From: Rathayibacter sp. SW19
Lineage (GTDB): Bacteria; Actinomycetota; Actinomycetes; Actinomycetales; Microbacteriaceae
Direction: 5' to 3'
Assembly: GCF_030866825.1 (NCBI RefSeq)
Contig: NZ_CP133020.1
Span: 1,798,001 to 1,862,000 of the forward strand
Length of the DNA: 64,000 bases
This document shows, one piece after another, positions 14,934 to 22,718 of this stretch (its first letter is position 1; every line of letters starts with the position of its first letter). Under the pieces are notes generated by a model, which was not told the origin of the DNA, searched no databases, and saw only the letters and a program-made list of their open reading frames with translations. A program made the position numbers and the translations under genes.

Positions 14934-16163
14934 ATGCCGGATTCGGGAAGACTACCGCTCTGGCACGGCCGGTCCCTCGCGCTGCTGGCTATTCTGCTGA
15001 TCGCGTTGAATCTTCGATCTGCGGTTGCCGCGTTATCGCCGATCATCGCCCACATCAATGCCGACATCCCGCTGAACAGTGTGGACGTCGGCGTGCTGGG
15101 CATGCTGCCGCCGATCTGTTTCGCCGTCTTCGGCTTTGCGGCGCCGTTCGTGACCAGGCGGCTGAGTCTCGAGGCGACCTCCGTGCTCGCGCTCGCCGCA
15201 ATGCTCGTGGGCGACCTGCTGCGCGCGGCGGCCGGTTCGTTTCTGCTTCTGGTCGTGGGGTCCGTCGTCGTCTTCGCGGGCATGGGCGTAGGCAATGTGT
15301 TGCTGCCTCCATTGGTGAAGCGCTATTTCCCCGACCGCATCGGCCTGATGACCTCGCTGTACGTCGTTGTCATCTCGATCAGTACGTTCGTGCCGCCGCT
15401 GGTCGCGGTGCCGATTGCGGATGCCGCCGGCTGGCGAATCTCGGTCGGCGTGTGGGCGCTTGTGGTTCTAATCGCGTTCGTGCCATTCGTCGGCATGCGG
15501 CGGCAGGCTCGCATCGCCCGTGCGAACGGTGTCGAGGCGATGGAACTGCCCATCGGGGCCGCAGTGACCGGTCTGTGGCGCTCGTCGATCGCGTGGTCCA
15601 TCATGGTGATCTTCACCGTCTCCTCGATCAACGTGTATGCCCTGTTCGCCTGGCTGCCGGCCGTGCTGACACAAACGGTGGGTGCCAGTCCGACACAGGC
15701 GGGCATCCTGTTGTCGTTGTACGCGGCGATGGGGCTGGTCTCGGCGATCTTCGTTCCGATGCTGGCCACCCGGATGAAGAACGTCGCGCTGCTGGTGTAT
15801 TTGGCAGTGGCCTTCTACGTGGTCGGCTACCTCGGCCTGATCTTCATTCCGGGCACCGCAACCTGGCTGTGGGTCGCACTGGCCGGGCTCGGGCCGTTGA
15901 CGTTCCCGTTGGCACTCGCGCTGATCAATGTGCGCACTCGTACCCATGAGGGCTCCGTAGCCCTCAGCGGTTTCGTTCAGGGGGTCGGCTACATCATCGC
16001 GGCGATGGGCCCCCTACTCTTCGGCGTGTTTCACCAGTTCAGCGGCGGCTGGACGCTCTCGATCGTCTTCCTGTTGTGCACCGCGCTCGCGGCAGCGGTT
16101 GCCGGCGTCGTCGTGGCACGCCCGCACATGCTTGAGGATCGACTGGGCGTCCGCCGCGACTAG
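14934..16163 (+). CDS. MFS transporter, CynX/NimT type
   Basis: A 409 aa, 12-helix major facilitator protein. The opening LIALNLRSAVAALSPI followed by LPPICFAVFGFAAP is characteristic of the cyanate / 2-nitroimidazole transporter (CynX/NimT) group. The substrate cannot be told from sequence; there is no cyanase gene nearby. ATG 14934 follows GATGGGG. It is convergent with the MFS gene at 16173, with a 9-bp gap. Confidence 0.85.
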   Translation: MPDSGRLPLWHGRSLALLAILLIALNLRSAVAALSPIIAHINADIPLNSVDVGVLGMLPPICFAVFGFAAPFVTRRLSLEATSVLALAAMLVGDLLRAAAGSFLLLVVGSVVVFAGMGVGNVLLPPLVKRYFPDRIGLMTSLYVVVISISTFVPPLVAVPIADAAGWRISVGVWALVVLIAFVPFVGMRRQARIARANGVEAMELPIGAAVTGLWRSSIAWSIMVIFTVSSINVYALFAWLPAVLTQTVGASPTQAGILLSLYAAMGLVSAIFVPMLATRMKNVALLVYLAVAFYVVGYLGLIFIPGTATWLWVALAGLGPLTFPLALALINVRTRTHEGSVALSGFVQGVGYIIAAMGPLLFGVFHQFSGGWTLSIVFLLCTALAAAVAGVVVARPHMLEDRLGVRRD

Positions 16164-16172
16164 GCTGCACAC

Positions 16173-17558
16173 TCAGCCGCGGGCATGCAGGTGACGGTTC
16201 AGCAGCTTGTGGCTGCGAAGCTCATGCCCGCGGGGTTCAGGTCGGGCCATGATGGCGAGCCCCGGCCAGGCGCCCCTCCAGCTGAACGCAATGGACAGGT
16301 GCTCCCTGCGGGCGATGATGATGCCGACGGTCGAGGCGACGAGCAGCGGCACCAACCCGGAGAGGACCATGCCGGTGTCAGCGCCGAGTTGTTCGATCAA
16401 CCAGCCCATGATCGGCCCGCCAATGGCCTGGCCGCCCAGCTGCACGAGAACGTAAAGTGCCATGACCCGACCCCGAATGCTGAGGCTCGACGAGGTTTGA
16501 ATCAGGGTGTTCGCCGCCGTGAGGAACAGCATGCTCGCGGCACCGGCGGCAACGATCAGGAGCGCAAACGTGGCGATCGACGGCATCACACCTGCGCAGG
16601 CCTGGATCAAACCGAGAGCAATCGCACCGAAGATCGTGGTGCGTAGCCCCACCCGGATGCGCCGTGTCGACGCCAGCGCACCAGCCAGTGCGCCCGCCGC
16701 CACCAGGGCGTTGAACAGGCCGTAACCCCCGGCACCGACCTTGAACACAGAGTTCGCGAATGCGGTGAGAATGACCGGCATGTTGTAAGCGAACGTGGCG
16801 ACGGCGGCCAGCACGATCAGGGTGTAAAGGATCGGCGGCTTCTTGACTGCGTAGCGCAGACCCTCGACGAGTTGCCCTTTGCTGTGCGGGATCTTCGGAG
16901 TGCGAATCAGTTTCGTCGGGTTCATCGCGATCAGTGCGAGCACGACCACCGCGTATGCGGCGGCGTTGAAGACGAACGCCCAACCGCTGCCAACCGCTGT
17001 GATGGCAACTCCTGCGAGGGCGGGCCCGATCAGGCTGCCGAGTTGGAAGGTGGACGAGTTCAGGCTGATCGCATTGCTCAGGTTTCGCGGGCCGACGATC
17101 TCGTTGACGAACACCTGTCTGGCAGGGTTGTCGATCACGGTGTCAAGCCCGAGCACGAAAGCGAGCGCCCAGATCTGCCACACCTGGATGCTGCCCGTCA
17201 AGATCAGCACCGCGAGAGTTGCAGCGATGACCGCGCCGAGACTTTGCGTCACGATGAGCAGCGGCCGTTTGCGGTACCGATCCGCGATGACGCCGCCATA
17301 GAGTCCGAAGAACAGCGTTGGCGCGAACTGCATTGCCACAGTCACGCCGACAGCTGTGACGCTGCCGGTCAGTTCGAGAACAAGCCAGTCCTGCACGACG
17401 CGTTGCATTCCGCGCGCCGTCGTCGAAAGCACTTGACTACCGGCGTAGAGGCGAAAATTGGGAACCCGGAGCGAAGAGAACATCTCGCCATGTGAATCAC
17501 CTCGACTGACGACAGGGAGCGGCTCCGTCGGCAAGAGAGAGTCGGAGGGGGAAGTCAC
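16173..17558 (-). CDS. MFS exporter (EntS-like), paralogue 1
   Basis: A 461 aa, 12-helix transporter of the MFS_3/EntS group: FSSLRVPNFRLYAGSQ at the N-terminus, GGVIADRYRKRPLL as the motif A loop, and DNPARQVFVNEIVGP before TM5. It is clearly homologous over its whole length to the gene at 18202 and shares that segment exactly. Start GTG 17558. A 29-bp motif at 17651-17679, 93 bp upstream, is nearly identical to one upstream of the paralogue, so both are probably controlled by the LysR at 19670. The exported compound is unknown. Confidence 0.87.
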   Translation of the reverse strand: MTSPSDSLLPTEPLPVVSRGDSHGEMFSSLRVPNFRLYAGSQVLSTTARGMQRVVQDWLVLELTGSVTAVGVTVAMQFAPTLFFGLYGGVIADRYRKRPLLIVTQSLGAVIAATLAVLILTGSIQVWQIWALAFVLGLDTVIDNPARQVFVNEIVGPRNLSNAISLNSSTFQLGSLIGPALAGVAITAVGSGWAFVFNAAAYAVVVLALIAMNPTKLIRTPKIPHSKGQLVEGLRYAVKKPPILYTLIVLAAVATFAYNMPVILTAFANSVFKVGAGGYGLFNALVAAGALAGALASTRRIRVGLRTTIFGAIALGLIQACAGVMPSIATFALLIVAAGAASMLFLTAANTLIQTSSSLSIRGRVMALYVLVQLGGQAIGGPIMGWLIEQLGADTGMVLSGLVPLLVASTVGIIIARREHLSIAFSWRGAWPGLAIMARPEPRGHELRSHKLLNRHLHARG

Positions 17559-17650
17559 GTGTGGCGCTGAAGTGTCAGAATTCTTAGACGAGTTTCGTAT
17601 TGTTCACTTCGAGGCTATGCGCGCAATACGTATTTTGATACCAAATCGAA

Positions 17651-17679
17651 CCTATAACTGCTATTGGATTTGCGAATAG
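17651..17679. promoter_or_regulatory. Candidate LysR binding site upstream of MFS paralogue 1
   Basis: Contains CCTATAACTGCTATTGGATT and ends CGAATAG. It matches 19633-19661 at 26 of 29 positions. It includes ATA-N5-TAT, a T-N11-A-type interrupted dyad typical of LysR regulators. It lies 93 bp from the start codon at 17558, in the same orientation and at the same distance as the second copy. Confidence 0.72.
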
Positions 17680-17790
17680 TCAGCATCGACGCTGCCCGTC
17701 GGGTCGAGTGCGATGTTTGGGGTCGTCAGGCAACCGTCGATCTGCTTGACTGGGAATATCGCAAATCTCCGACTTCACAAGGAGGGGCCG

Positions 17791-18168
17791 ATGACTGCCG
17801 GCGCGGGTTCTGACCATGACGCTGCGACTGGCGCGGATGCCGTGGGGCGCCTGCCTGAGTCCCGATTCGGTGACCTCGTGGAGTTTTTCGCGTCGATGCC
17901 CGGCGTGATTCCTCCCGGTGTCGGGGACGGTTTCGGTTCGTCGGCGTTACGGATCGACGGCAAGATCTTCGCGATGCTGGTCCGCGCACAGCTCGTGCTC
18001 AAGCTGCCGACGGCGCGAGTGGACGAACTGGTTGCGGACGGTGCCGGCACTCGGTACGACGCCAACAAGCGCGTGCCGATGAAACAGTGGCTGATGCTCG
18101 ATGTGGGCACGACACGCCCGTGGACACTGCTCGCCACCGAAGCACTGGAGTTCGTGCGCAACGGCTGA
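17791..18168 (+). CDS. MmcQ/YjbR- or TfoX-like small protein
   Basis: A 125 aa soluble protein. SSALRIDGKIFAMLVRAQLV, KLPTARVDELV and RVPMKQWLML resemble the small MmcQ/YjbR-like (TfoX N-terminal-like) fold, whose biochemical role is poorly defined. The ATG at 17791 has a strong AAGGAGG upstream; an upstream start at 17713 is not needed. It sits alone on the plus strand between two MFS paralogues on the minus strand. Confidence 0.75.
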   Translation: MTAGAGSDHDAATGADAVGRLPESRFGDLVEFFASMPGVIPPGVGDGFGSSALRIDGKIFAMLVRAQLVLKLPTARVDELVADGAGTRYDANKRVPMKQWLMLDVGTTRPWTLLATEALEFVRNG

Positions 18169-18201
18169 GTGCCGAGCTTGATGATCAACTCAACCCGGTG
18201 A

Positions 18202-19542
18202 TCAGTGCTGTGCGTGCGCGTCGTTCCGGGGCACGATCGCAAGTCGCCGCATCCGACTCCCCGCGCGAATGCCGACGGTCAGGTGGTTCTTGTGCGCAAG
18301 GATCGCGCCTGCTACGCACGCGACGACCAAAGGGACTGCCCCGGAGATCACCATGCCGGCATTGGCGCCGAACGCTTCGACGAGTCCGCCCATGATCGGG
18401 CCGCCGATTGCCTGCCCGCCCAGCTGTACCAGGATGAACAGCGCCATCACGCGACCTCGGATACTGAGGTTCGACGAGATCTGCACGAGCGTGTTCGCGG
18501 CAGTGAAGAACAGCAGGCTCGCGGCGCCTGCTGCCACGATCATGATGGTGAACGGGGCGATTGCGGGAACGAACCCGGCAGCACCTTGGATCAGCCCAAG
18601 CACGGCGGCACCGAGAATTGTCGTGCGCAATCCGAATCGAACGCGACGAGCGGATGCCATTGCTCCGCCGAGCGCCCCGGCCGCCACCATTGCATTGAAC
18701 AGCCCGTAGCCGCCGGCTCCGACGTGGAACACGTTGTCGGCATACGCGGCCAAAAGCACGGGCATGTTGAAAGCGAACATCGTGACAGCGCTCAGCACGA
18801 CCAGCGTCCACAGGATCGCCGGCTTGCGCGCGGCGTAACGCAGTCCCTGAACAAGCTGCCCCTTGCTGCGCGGCATCGGAGGAATGCGCAACAGCCGGGC
18901 TGGGTTCATCGCGACTATCGTACAAACGACCACGACGCACGCGGCCGAGTTGATCGCGAACGCCCAGCCGCTGCCCACCGCCGTGATCGCGATGCCACCG
19001 AGCGCGGGCCCAATGAGGCTGCCGAGCTGAAACGTCGACGAGTTGACGCTGATCGCATTACGGATGTTGCGCGGTCCCACGATCTCATTGACGAACACCT
19101 GGCGGGCCGGGTTGTCGATCACTGTGACCAGTCCGAGCACGAACGCGAGCGCCCAGATGTGCCAAACCTGAATGCCTCCCGTCAGAACGAGTACGGCGAG
19201 CATCGCAGCGATGGCCGCAGCCGTGCTCTGCGTGATGATCAGGAGGCGCCGTTTCGAGTGGCGGTCGGCGATCACCCCGCCCATCAGGCCGAAGAACAGC
19301 ATCGGTGCGAACTGCATCGCGACCGTGATTCCGACGGCGGCAACCGAACCGGACAACTGCAGCACGAGCCAGTCCTGCGTCACGCGCTGCATTCCCAGCG
19401 CGGTCGTTGCGATCACCTGGCCGCTGACGTAGAGCCGGAAGTTCGGAACACGAAGTGATGAGAACGTCTCGCGCCATGGCGGGCGATTCGCAATAACCGG
19501 GATCGGCTCAGTCGGAAGAAAGGTGTGTGTAGCGGAGGTCAC
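18202..19542 (-). CDS. MFS exporter (EntS-like), paralogue 2
   Basis: A 446 aa, 12-helix MFS protein with the same order of features as the gene at 16173 (FSSLRVPNFRLYVSGQ, GGVIADRHSKRRLL, DNPARQVFVNEIVGP) and long identical stretches, so the two arose by duplication. Start GTG 19542. It is divergent from the LysR gene at 19670, with a 29-bp shared motif between them. It is likely an efflux pump under LysR control; the substrate is unknown. Confidence 0.87.
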   Translation of the reverse strand: MTSATHTFLPTEPIPVIANRPPWRETFSSLRVPNFRLYVSGQVIATTALGMQRVTQDWLVLQLSGSVAAVGITVAMQFAPMLFFGLMGGVIADRHSKRRLLIITQSTAAAIAAMLAVLVLTGGIQVWHIWALAFVLGLVTVIDNPARQVFVNEIVGPRNIRNAISVNSSTFQLGSLIGPALGGIAITAVGSGWAFAINSAACVVVVCTIVAMNPARLLRIPPMPRSKGQLVQGLRYAARKPAILWTLVVLSAVTMFAFNMPVLLAAYADNVFHVGAGGYGLFNAMVAAGALGGAMASARRVRFGLRTTILGAAVLGLIQGAAGFVPAIAPFTIMIVAAGAASLLFFTAANTLVQISSNLSIRGRVMALFILVQLGGQAIGGPIMGGLVEAFGANAGMVISGAVPLVVACVAGAILAHKNHLTVGIRAGSRMRRLAIVPRNDAHAQH

Positions 19543-19632
19543 GTATGGAATCCAGCGTCAAGTATCGTAGCGATTTCGAGTGCGTCTTGTACGACGCTAT
19601 AGGCAGTGTGATTATTCCGGCAGTAAATTGGA

Positions 19633-19661
19633 CCTATAACTACTATTGGATTATCGAATAG
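19633..19661. promoter_or_regulatory. Candidate LysR binding site between MFS paralogue 2 and lysR
   Basis: Contains CCTATAACTACTATTGGATT and ends CGAATAG. It matches 17651-17679 at 26 of 29 positions. It lies 91 bp from the MFS start at 19542 and 9 bp before the lysR start at 19670, consistent with one site that both activates the exporter and autoregulates the regulator. Confidence 0.75.
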
Positions 19662-19669
19662 AGGTCGGG

Positions 19670-20518
19670 ATGTTCGACCCTGCACTGCTCACCACGTTTC
19701 TCGCCGTCGCAGAGACGCGCAGTTTCACCAAAGCGGCGGCCCGTTTGCAGCTGAGTCAGCCGACAGTGAGCCAGCACGTGCGCAGGCTCGAGCAGGCGGC
19801 AGGCCGGACGCTGATCGCACGCGACACCCGGGACGTGCGTCTGACAGACAACGGGGATGCGATGGCGGGCTTCGCTCGAAGCATCCTGGCCGCTCATGCC
19901 GCTGCTGAAAGCTATTTCACCGGCTCCGCGATGCGCGGGAGGCTGCGCTTCGGTGCCGCGGACGACCTGGCGATCACGCAGTTGCCGCGCATCCTGCGGG
20001 ACTTTCGCCAACTGCATCCGAACATCAATATGGAGTTGACGGTGAGCCAGAGCGGCCCCCTGTATCGCAGGCTGAAGGCGGGGCAGCTCGACTTGATCTT
20101 CATCAAACAGACGCCGGGGTCCACAGAGGGCAGCAGGGTGAGTACGGACACCATGGTCTGGATCGGCCTGGAGAAGACGGAGATCGACGCGGACGAGCCT
20201 GTACCTCTCATCGCGTACCAGGATCCGAGCATCAGCAAGCAGATGGCGATCGACGCGCTCGAGGGAGCAGGGCGCACCTGGAAGATCACGTGCAATACGC
20301 GTGAGGTTAACGGCGTGCTGGCCGCCGTGCGCGCCGGCCTCGGCGTCGCCGTGTTTCCGCGCACCCTGATCCCGGAGGATCTGCGCAAGGTGACCAACCG
20401 GCTCGGCCTGCCCGAGGTCGGCGAAGTGGACTTCACTCTACTGTCGAATCCGCTCGCCGCGAAGGAGCCCGTCGACGCGCTCGCCGCCGCCATCATGGGT
20501 CGCACGCTCATTCGCTGA
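19670..20518 (+). CDS. LysR family transcriptional regulator
   Basis: A 282 aa protein. The N-terminal winged helix (about 1-60; FLAVAETRSFTKAAARLQLSQPTVSQHVRRLEQAAG) is followed by a periplasmic-binding-protein-like effector domain (RGRLRFGAADDLAI; GVLAAVRAGLGVAVFP). ATG 19670 follows GAGGTCGGG; the upstream TTG at 19646 lies inside the putative operator and is rejected. It is divergent from MFS paralogue 2 and the likely regulator of both paralogues. Confidence 0.9.
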   Translation: MFDPALLTTFLAVAETRSFTKAAARLQLSQPTVSQHVRRLEQAAGRTLIARDTRDVRLTDNGDAMAGFARSILAAHAAAESYFTGSAMRGRLRFGAADDLAITQLPRILRDFRQLHPNINMELTVSQSGPLYRRLKAGQLDLIFIKQTPGSTEGSRVSTDTMVWIGLEKTEIDADEPVPLIAYQDPSISKQMAIDALEGAGRTWKITCNTREVNGVLAAVRAGLGVAVFPRTLIPEDLRKVTNRLGLPEVGEVDFTLLSNPLAAKEPVDALAAAIMGRTLIR

Positions 20519-20529
20519 CCGCACTGCTC

Positions 20530-20543
20530 TGCTCAAATGAGCA
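20530..20543. promoter_or_regulatory. Small inverted repeat upstream of the SorC gene
   Basis: TGCTCA-AA-TGAGCA, just after the lysR stop and about 90 bp before the SorC start. It could be the operator of the SorC regulator; the stem is too short, and lacks a T-tract, for a convincing terminator. Confidence 0.4.
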
Positions 20544-20632
20544 AAGAGGGCAACGGATGTGGATGCACGCGCGATTCGCGCCTATTCTGGGATGGAGTGG
20601 CCGCAGTATGGTGACCCGATGCAGGAACGAGG

Positions 20633-21706
20633 ATGGCAGTGACCGATACCGACGAGCTGCTGTCCGTGCGCGCCGCCGAAATGTACTACGACGAGAATCT
20701 CACTCAAGACGAGATCGGCACGGCGTTGCATCTGACCCGCTGGAAGGTCGGAAGGCTGCTCGCGCAGGCGCGAGCTCAGGGCATTGTGCGCATCGAGATC
20801 GTGCACCCGCGTGCGCGACGTGTGCTCGTTGAGCGAGAGCTGCGCGACCGGTTCGCGTTGCGTGACGTCGTCGTCGTGTCGTCGGCAGGAGTCGCGGGTG
20901 ACGCCGAACTCCAGCGACGTGTGGCTCAGGCCGCCGCCGACTTCCTGACGGCATTGCGTCCGGTGCCGCCGACGCTCGGCGTCAGTTGGGGTCGCACCAT
21001 GAGTGACGTCGCTGCCTGCCTGCCGGTCGGCTGGGCGCGCGGGGTCGGCGTCGTGCAGATCAACGGCGGGTTGAGCCTGACCCCGAGCGGCAGCCCGGCT
21101 GCAGCGACGGCGATGACCATTGCGCAGAAGGCGGCAGGCTCCGCGCACGTGCTGCCGATCCCCGCCATCCTCGAACACGTCGAGACGAAGCGTGGCATCG
21201 AACGCGATCGCGCCGTCGCTGGGGTGCTGGATCGCGCCGCGCACGCATCCGCATACCTGTTCAGCGCCGGCGAGGCGACCGACAACTCTGCTCTTGTCGT
21301 CAGCGGCTATCTGGCCCCTGAAGACGTCAAGGTGCTCGTCGGCAAGGGCGCGGTCGGCGACGTCGTCGGCCGCTTCATCGGGGCAGATGGCTACCCCGTG
21401 GATGCCAATCTGGACTCACGCACGGTCGGCCTGGACATCGAAGCCCTGCGCAGCGCGGAGACGAGCATCGCGGTCGTATCGGGTGAGGGCAAGCACGCGG
21501 TCACCCGGGCGTTGGTCACCAGCGGAATCTGCTCGATCCTCGTGACCGATGACCGCACGGCGGGCTATTTACTTGCGAATTCCGACGGCGAATCCGGCGA
21601 AGCTACGCAGGACGACGCGGCACAGAACGACGAACAACCCGATGAGGCCTTACAGAATCAGGTCTTGCAGAATGAGGGGCGACAGATGAGGAATGGGACG
21701 CGATGA
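20633..21706 (+). CDS. SorC/DeoR-type sugar-binding transcriptional regulator
   Basis: A 357 aa protein. An N-terminal helix-turn-helix (YYDENLTQDEIGTALHLTRWKVGRLLAQARAQG, about 17-50) is followed by the SorC phosphosugar-binding domain (LGVSWGRTMSDVA; VQINGG; VKVLVGKGAVGDVVGRF; GEGKHAVTRAL). It overlaps deoC by ATGA, so it is probably the local regulator of the deoxyribose cluster, responding to deoxyribose-5-phosphate or a related sugar. After the fold ends, residues about 329-353 are a five-unit xxQNx-like tail from 15-bp tandem repeats. Confidence 0.9.
   Translation: MAVTDTDELLSVRAAEMYYDENLTQDEIGTALHLTRWKVGRLLAQARAQGIVRIEIVHPRARRVLVERELRDRFALRDVVVVSSAGVAGDAELQRRVAQAAADFLTALRPVPPTLGVSWGRTMSDVAACLPVGWARGVGVVQINGGLSLTPSGSPAAATAMTIAQKAAGSAHVLPIPAILEHVETKRGIERDRAVAGVLDRAAHASAYLFSAGEATDNSALVVSGYLAPEDVKVLVGKGAVGDVVGRFIGADGYPVDANLDSRTVGLDIEALRSAETSIAVVSGEGKHAVTRALVTSGICSILVTDDRTAGYLLANSDGESGEATQDDAAQNDEQPDEALQNQVLQNEGRQMRNGTR
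21617..21691 (+). repeat. 15-bp tandem repeats coding for the SorC regulator tail
   Basis: Five in-frame 15-bp units (starting 21617, 21632, 21647, 21662, 21677) encode AAQND, EQPDE, ALQNQ, VLQNE and GRQMR. They end 12 bp before the deoC start codon and use codons such as TTA and AAT that are uncommon in the neighbouring genes. Confidence 0.75.
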
Positions 21707-22716
21707 CACTCGATCTCGCCCGAACAACGGACCGGCCGATGCTGGCCAGGCAGCTCGTGGGTGGTGAGCTGACGGAAGCGAGCCTGCGTGGTTTTCTCCA
21801 CGGCATCTCGGGGGTTGATGCGGTCGGGCTCGAGCAGCGCGCAGCAGCGCTGGGAACTCGTTCGATCAAGACGACTTCGAAGGCGTGGGCGCTTGACACC
21901 ATCATCTCTCTGATCGACCTGACCACCCTCGAAGGCGCGGACACGCCCGGAAAGGTGCGTTCACTGGTAGCCAAGGCGATGATTCCGGATCCGTCGGATC
22001 TGAGCTGCCCGCGTGTGGCAGCGGTCTGCGTTTACGGCGACATGGTGCCGACGGCGATCGCCGCTCTCGGCGGTGCACACGGCGCTGACGCCGCCGGCCG
22101 CATCAGTGTCGCGGCCGTCGCAACCGCGTTCCCGAGCGGGCGGGCATCGTTGGCCGTCAAGCTCGCAGATACGGCGGACGCCGTCGCAGCGGGAGCGGAT
22201 GAGATCGACATGGTCATCGACCGAGGTGCGTTCCTGGCTGGACGTTACGGCGAGGTGTACGACCAGATCGTCGCGGTGAAAGACGCCTGCCGGCGCACGA
22301 ACGGCAGCGACGCGCATCTCAAGGTGATCCTGGAGACCGGTGAACTGAACACGTATGACAATGTGCGGCGGGCATCCTGGTTGGCGATCCTGGCCGGTGC
22401 GGACTTCATCAAGACCTCGACCGGCAAGATTTCGCCGGCGGCCACCCTGCCGGTGACCCTTCTGATGCTGGAGGTCGTGCGCGATTGGTACAAGCTGACC
22501 GGCGAGAAGATCGGCGTGAAGCCGGCTGGCGGCATCCGTACGTCGAAGGATGCTGTCAAATACGTCGTGACGGTCGCTGAGACAGCGGGGGAGGAATGGC
22601 TGCAGCCCCACCTGTTCCGATTCGGGGCATCCAGCCTCTTGAACGATGTTCTGCTGCAGCGGCAGAAGATCAAGACCGGCCACTATTCCGGCCCTGACTA
22701 TGTGACGGTGGACTGA
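21703..22716 (+). CDS. deoC: Deoxyribose-phosphate aldolase
   Basis: Cleaves 2-deoxyribose-5-phosphate to acetaldehyde and glyceraldehyde-3-phosphate. A 337 aa TIM barrel of the longer, animal-like DeoC type. It shows LIDLTTLEGADT, AVCVYGDMV, GADEIDMVIDRGAF, LKVILETGEL, the Schiff-base segment FIKTSTGK (Lys237) and GVKPAGGIRT. The start overlaps the upstream stop (ATGA). The two aldehyde dehydrogenases that follow fit disposal of the acetaldehyde product. Confidence 0.95.
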   Translation: MTLDLARTTDRPMLARQLVGGELTEASLRGFLHGISGVDAVGLEQRAAALGTRSIKTTSKAWALDTIISLIDLTTLEGADTPGKVRSLVAKAMIPDPSDLSCPRVAAVCVYGDMVPTAIAALGGAHGADAAGRISVAAVATAFPSGRASLAVKLADTADAVAAGADEIDMVIDRGAFLAGRYGEVYDQIVAVKDACRRTNGSDAHLKVILETGELNTYDNVRRASWLAILAGADFIKTSTGKISPAATLPVTLLMLEVVRDWYKLTGEKIGVKPAGGIRTSKDAVKYVVTVAETAGEEWLQPHLFRFGASSLLNDVLLQRQKIKTGHYSGPDYVTVD

Positions 22717-22718
22717 AC

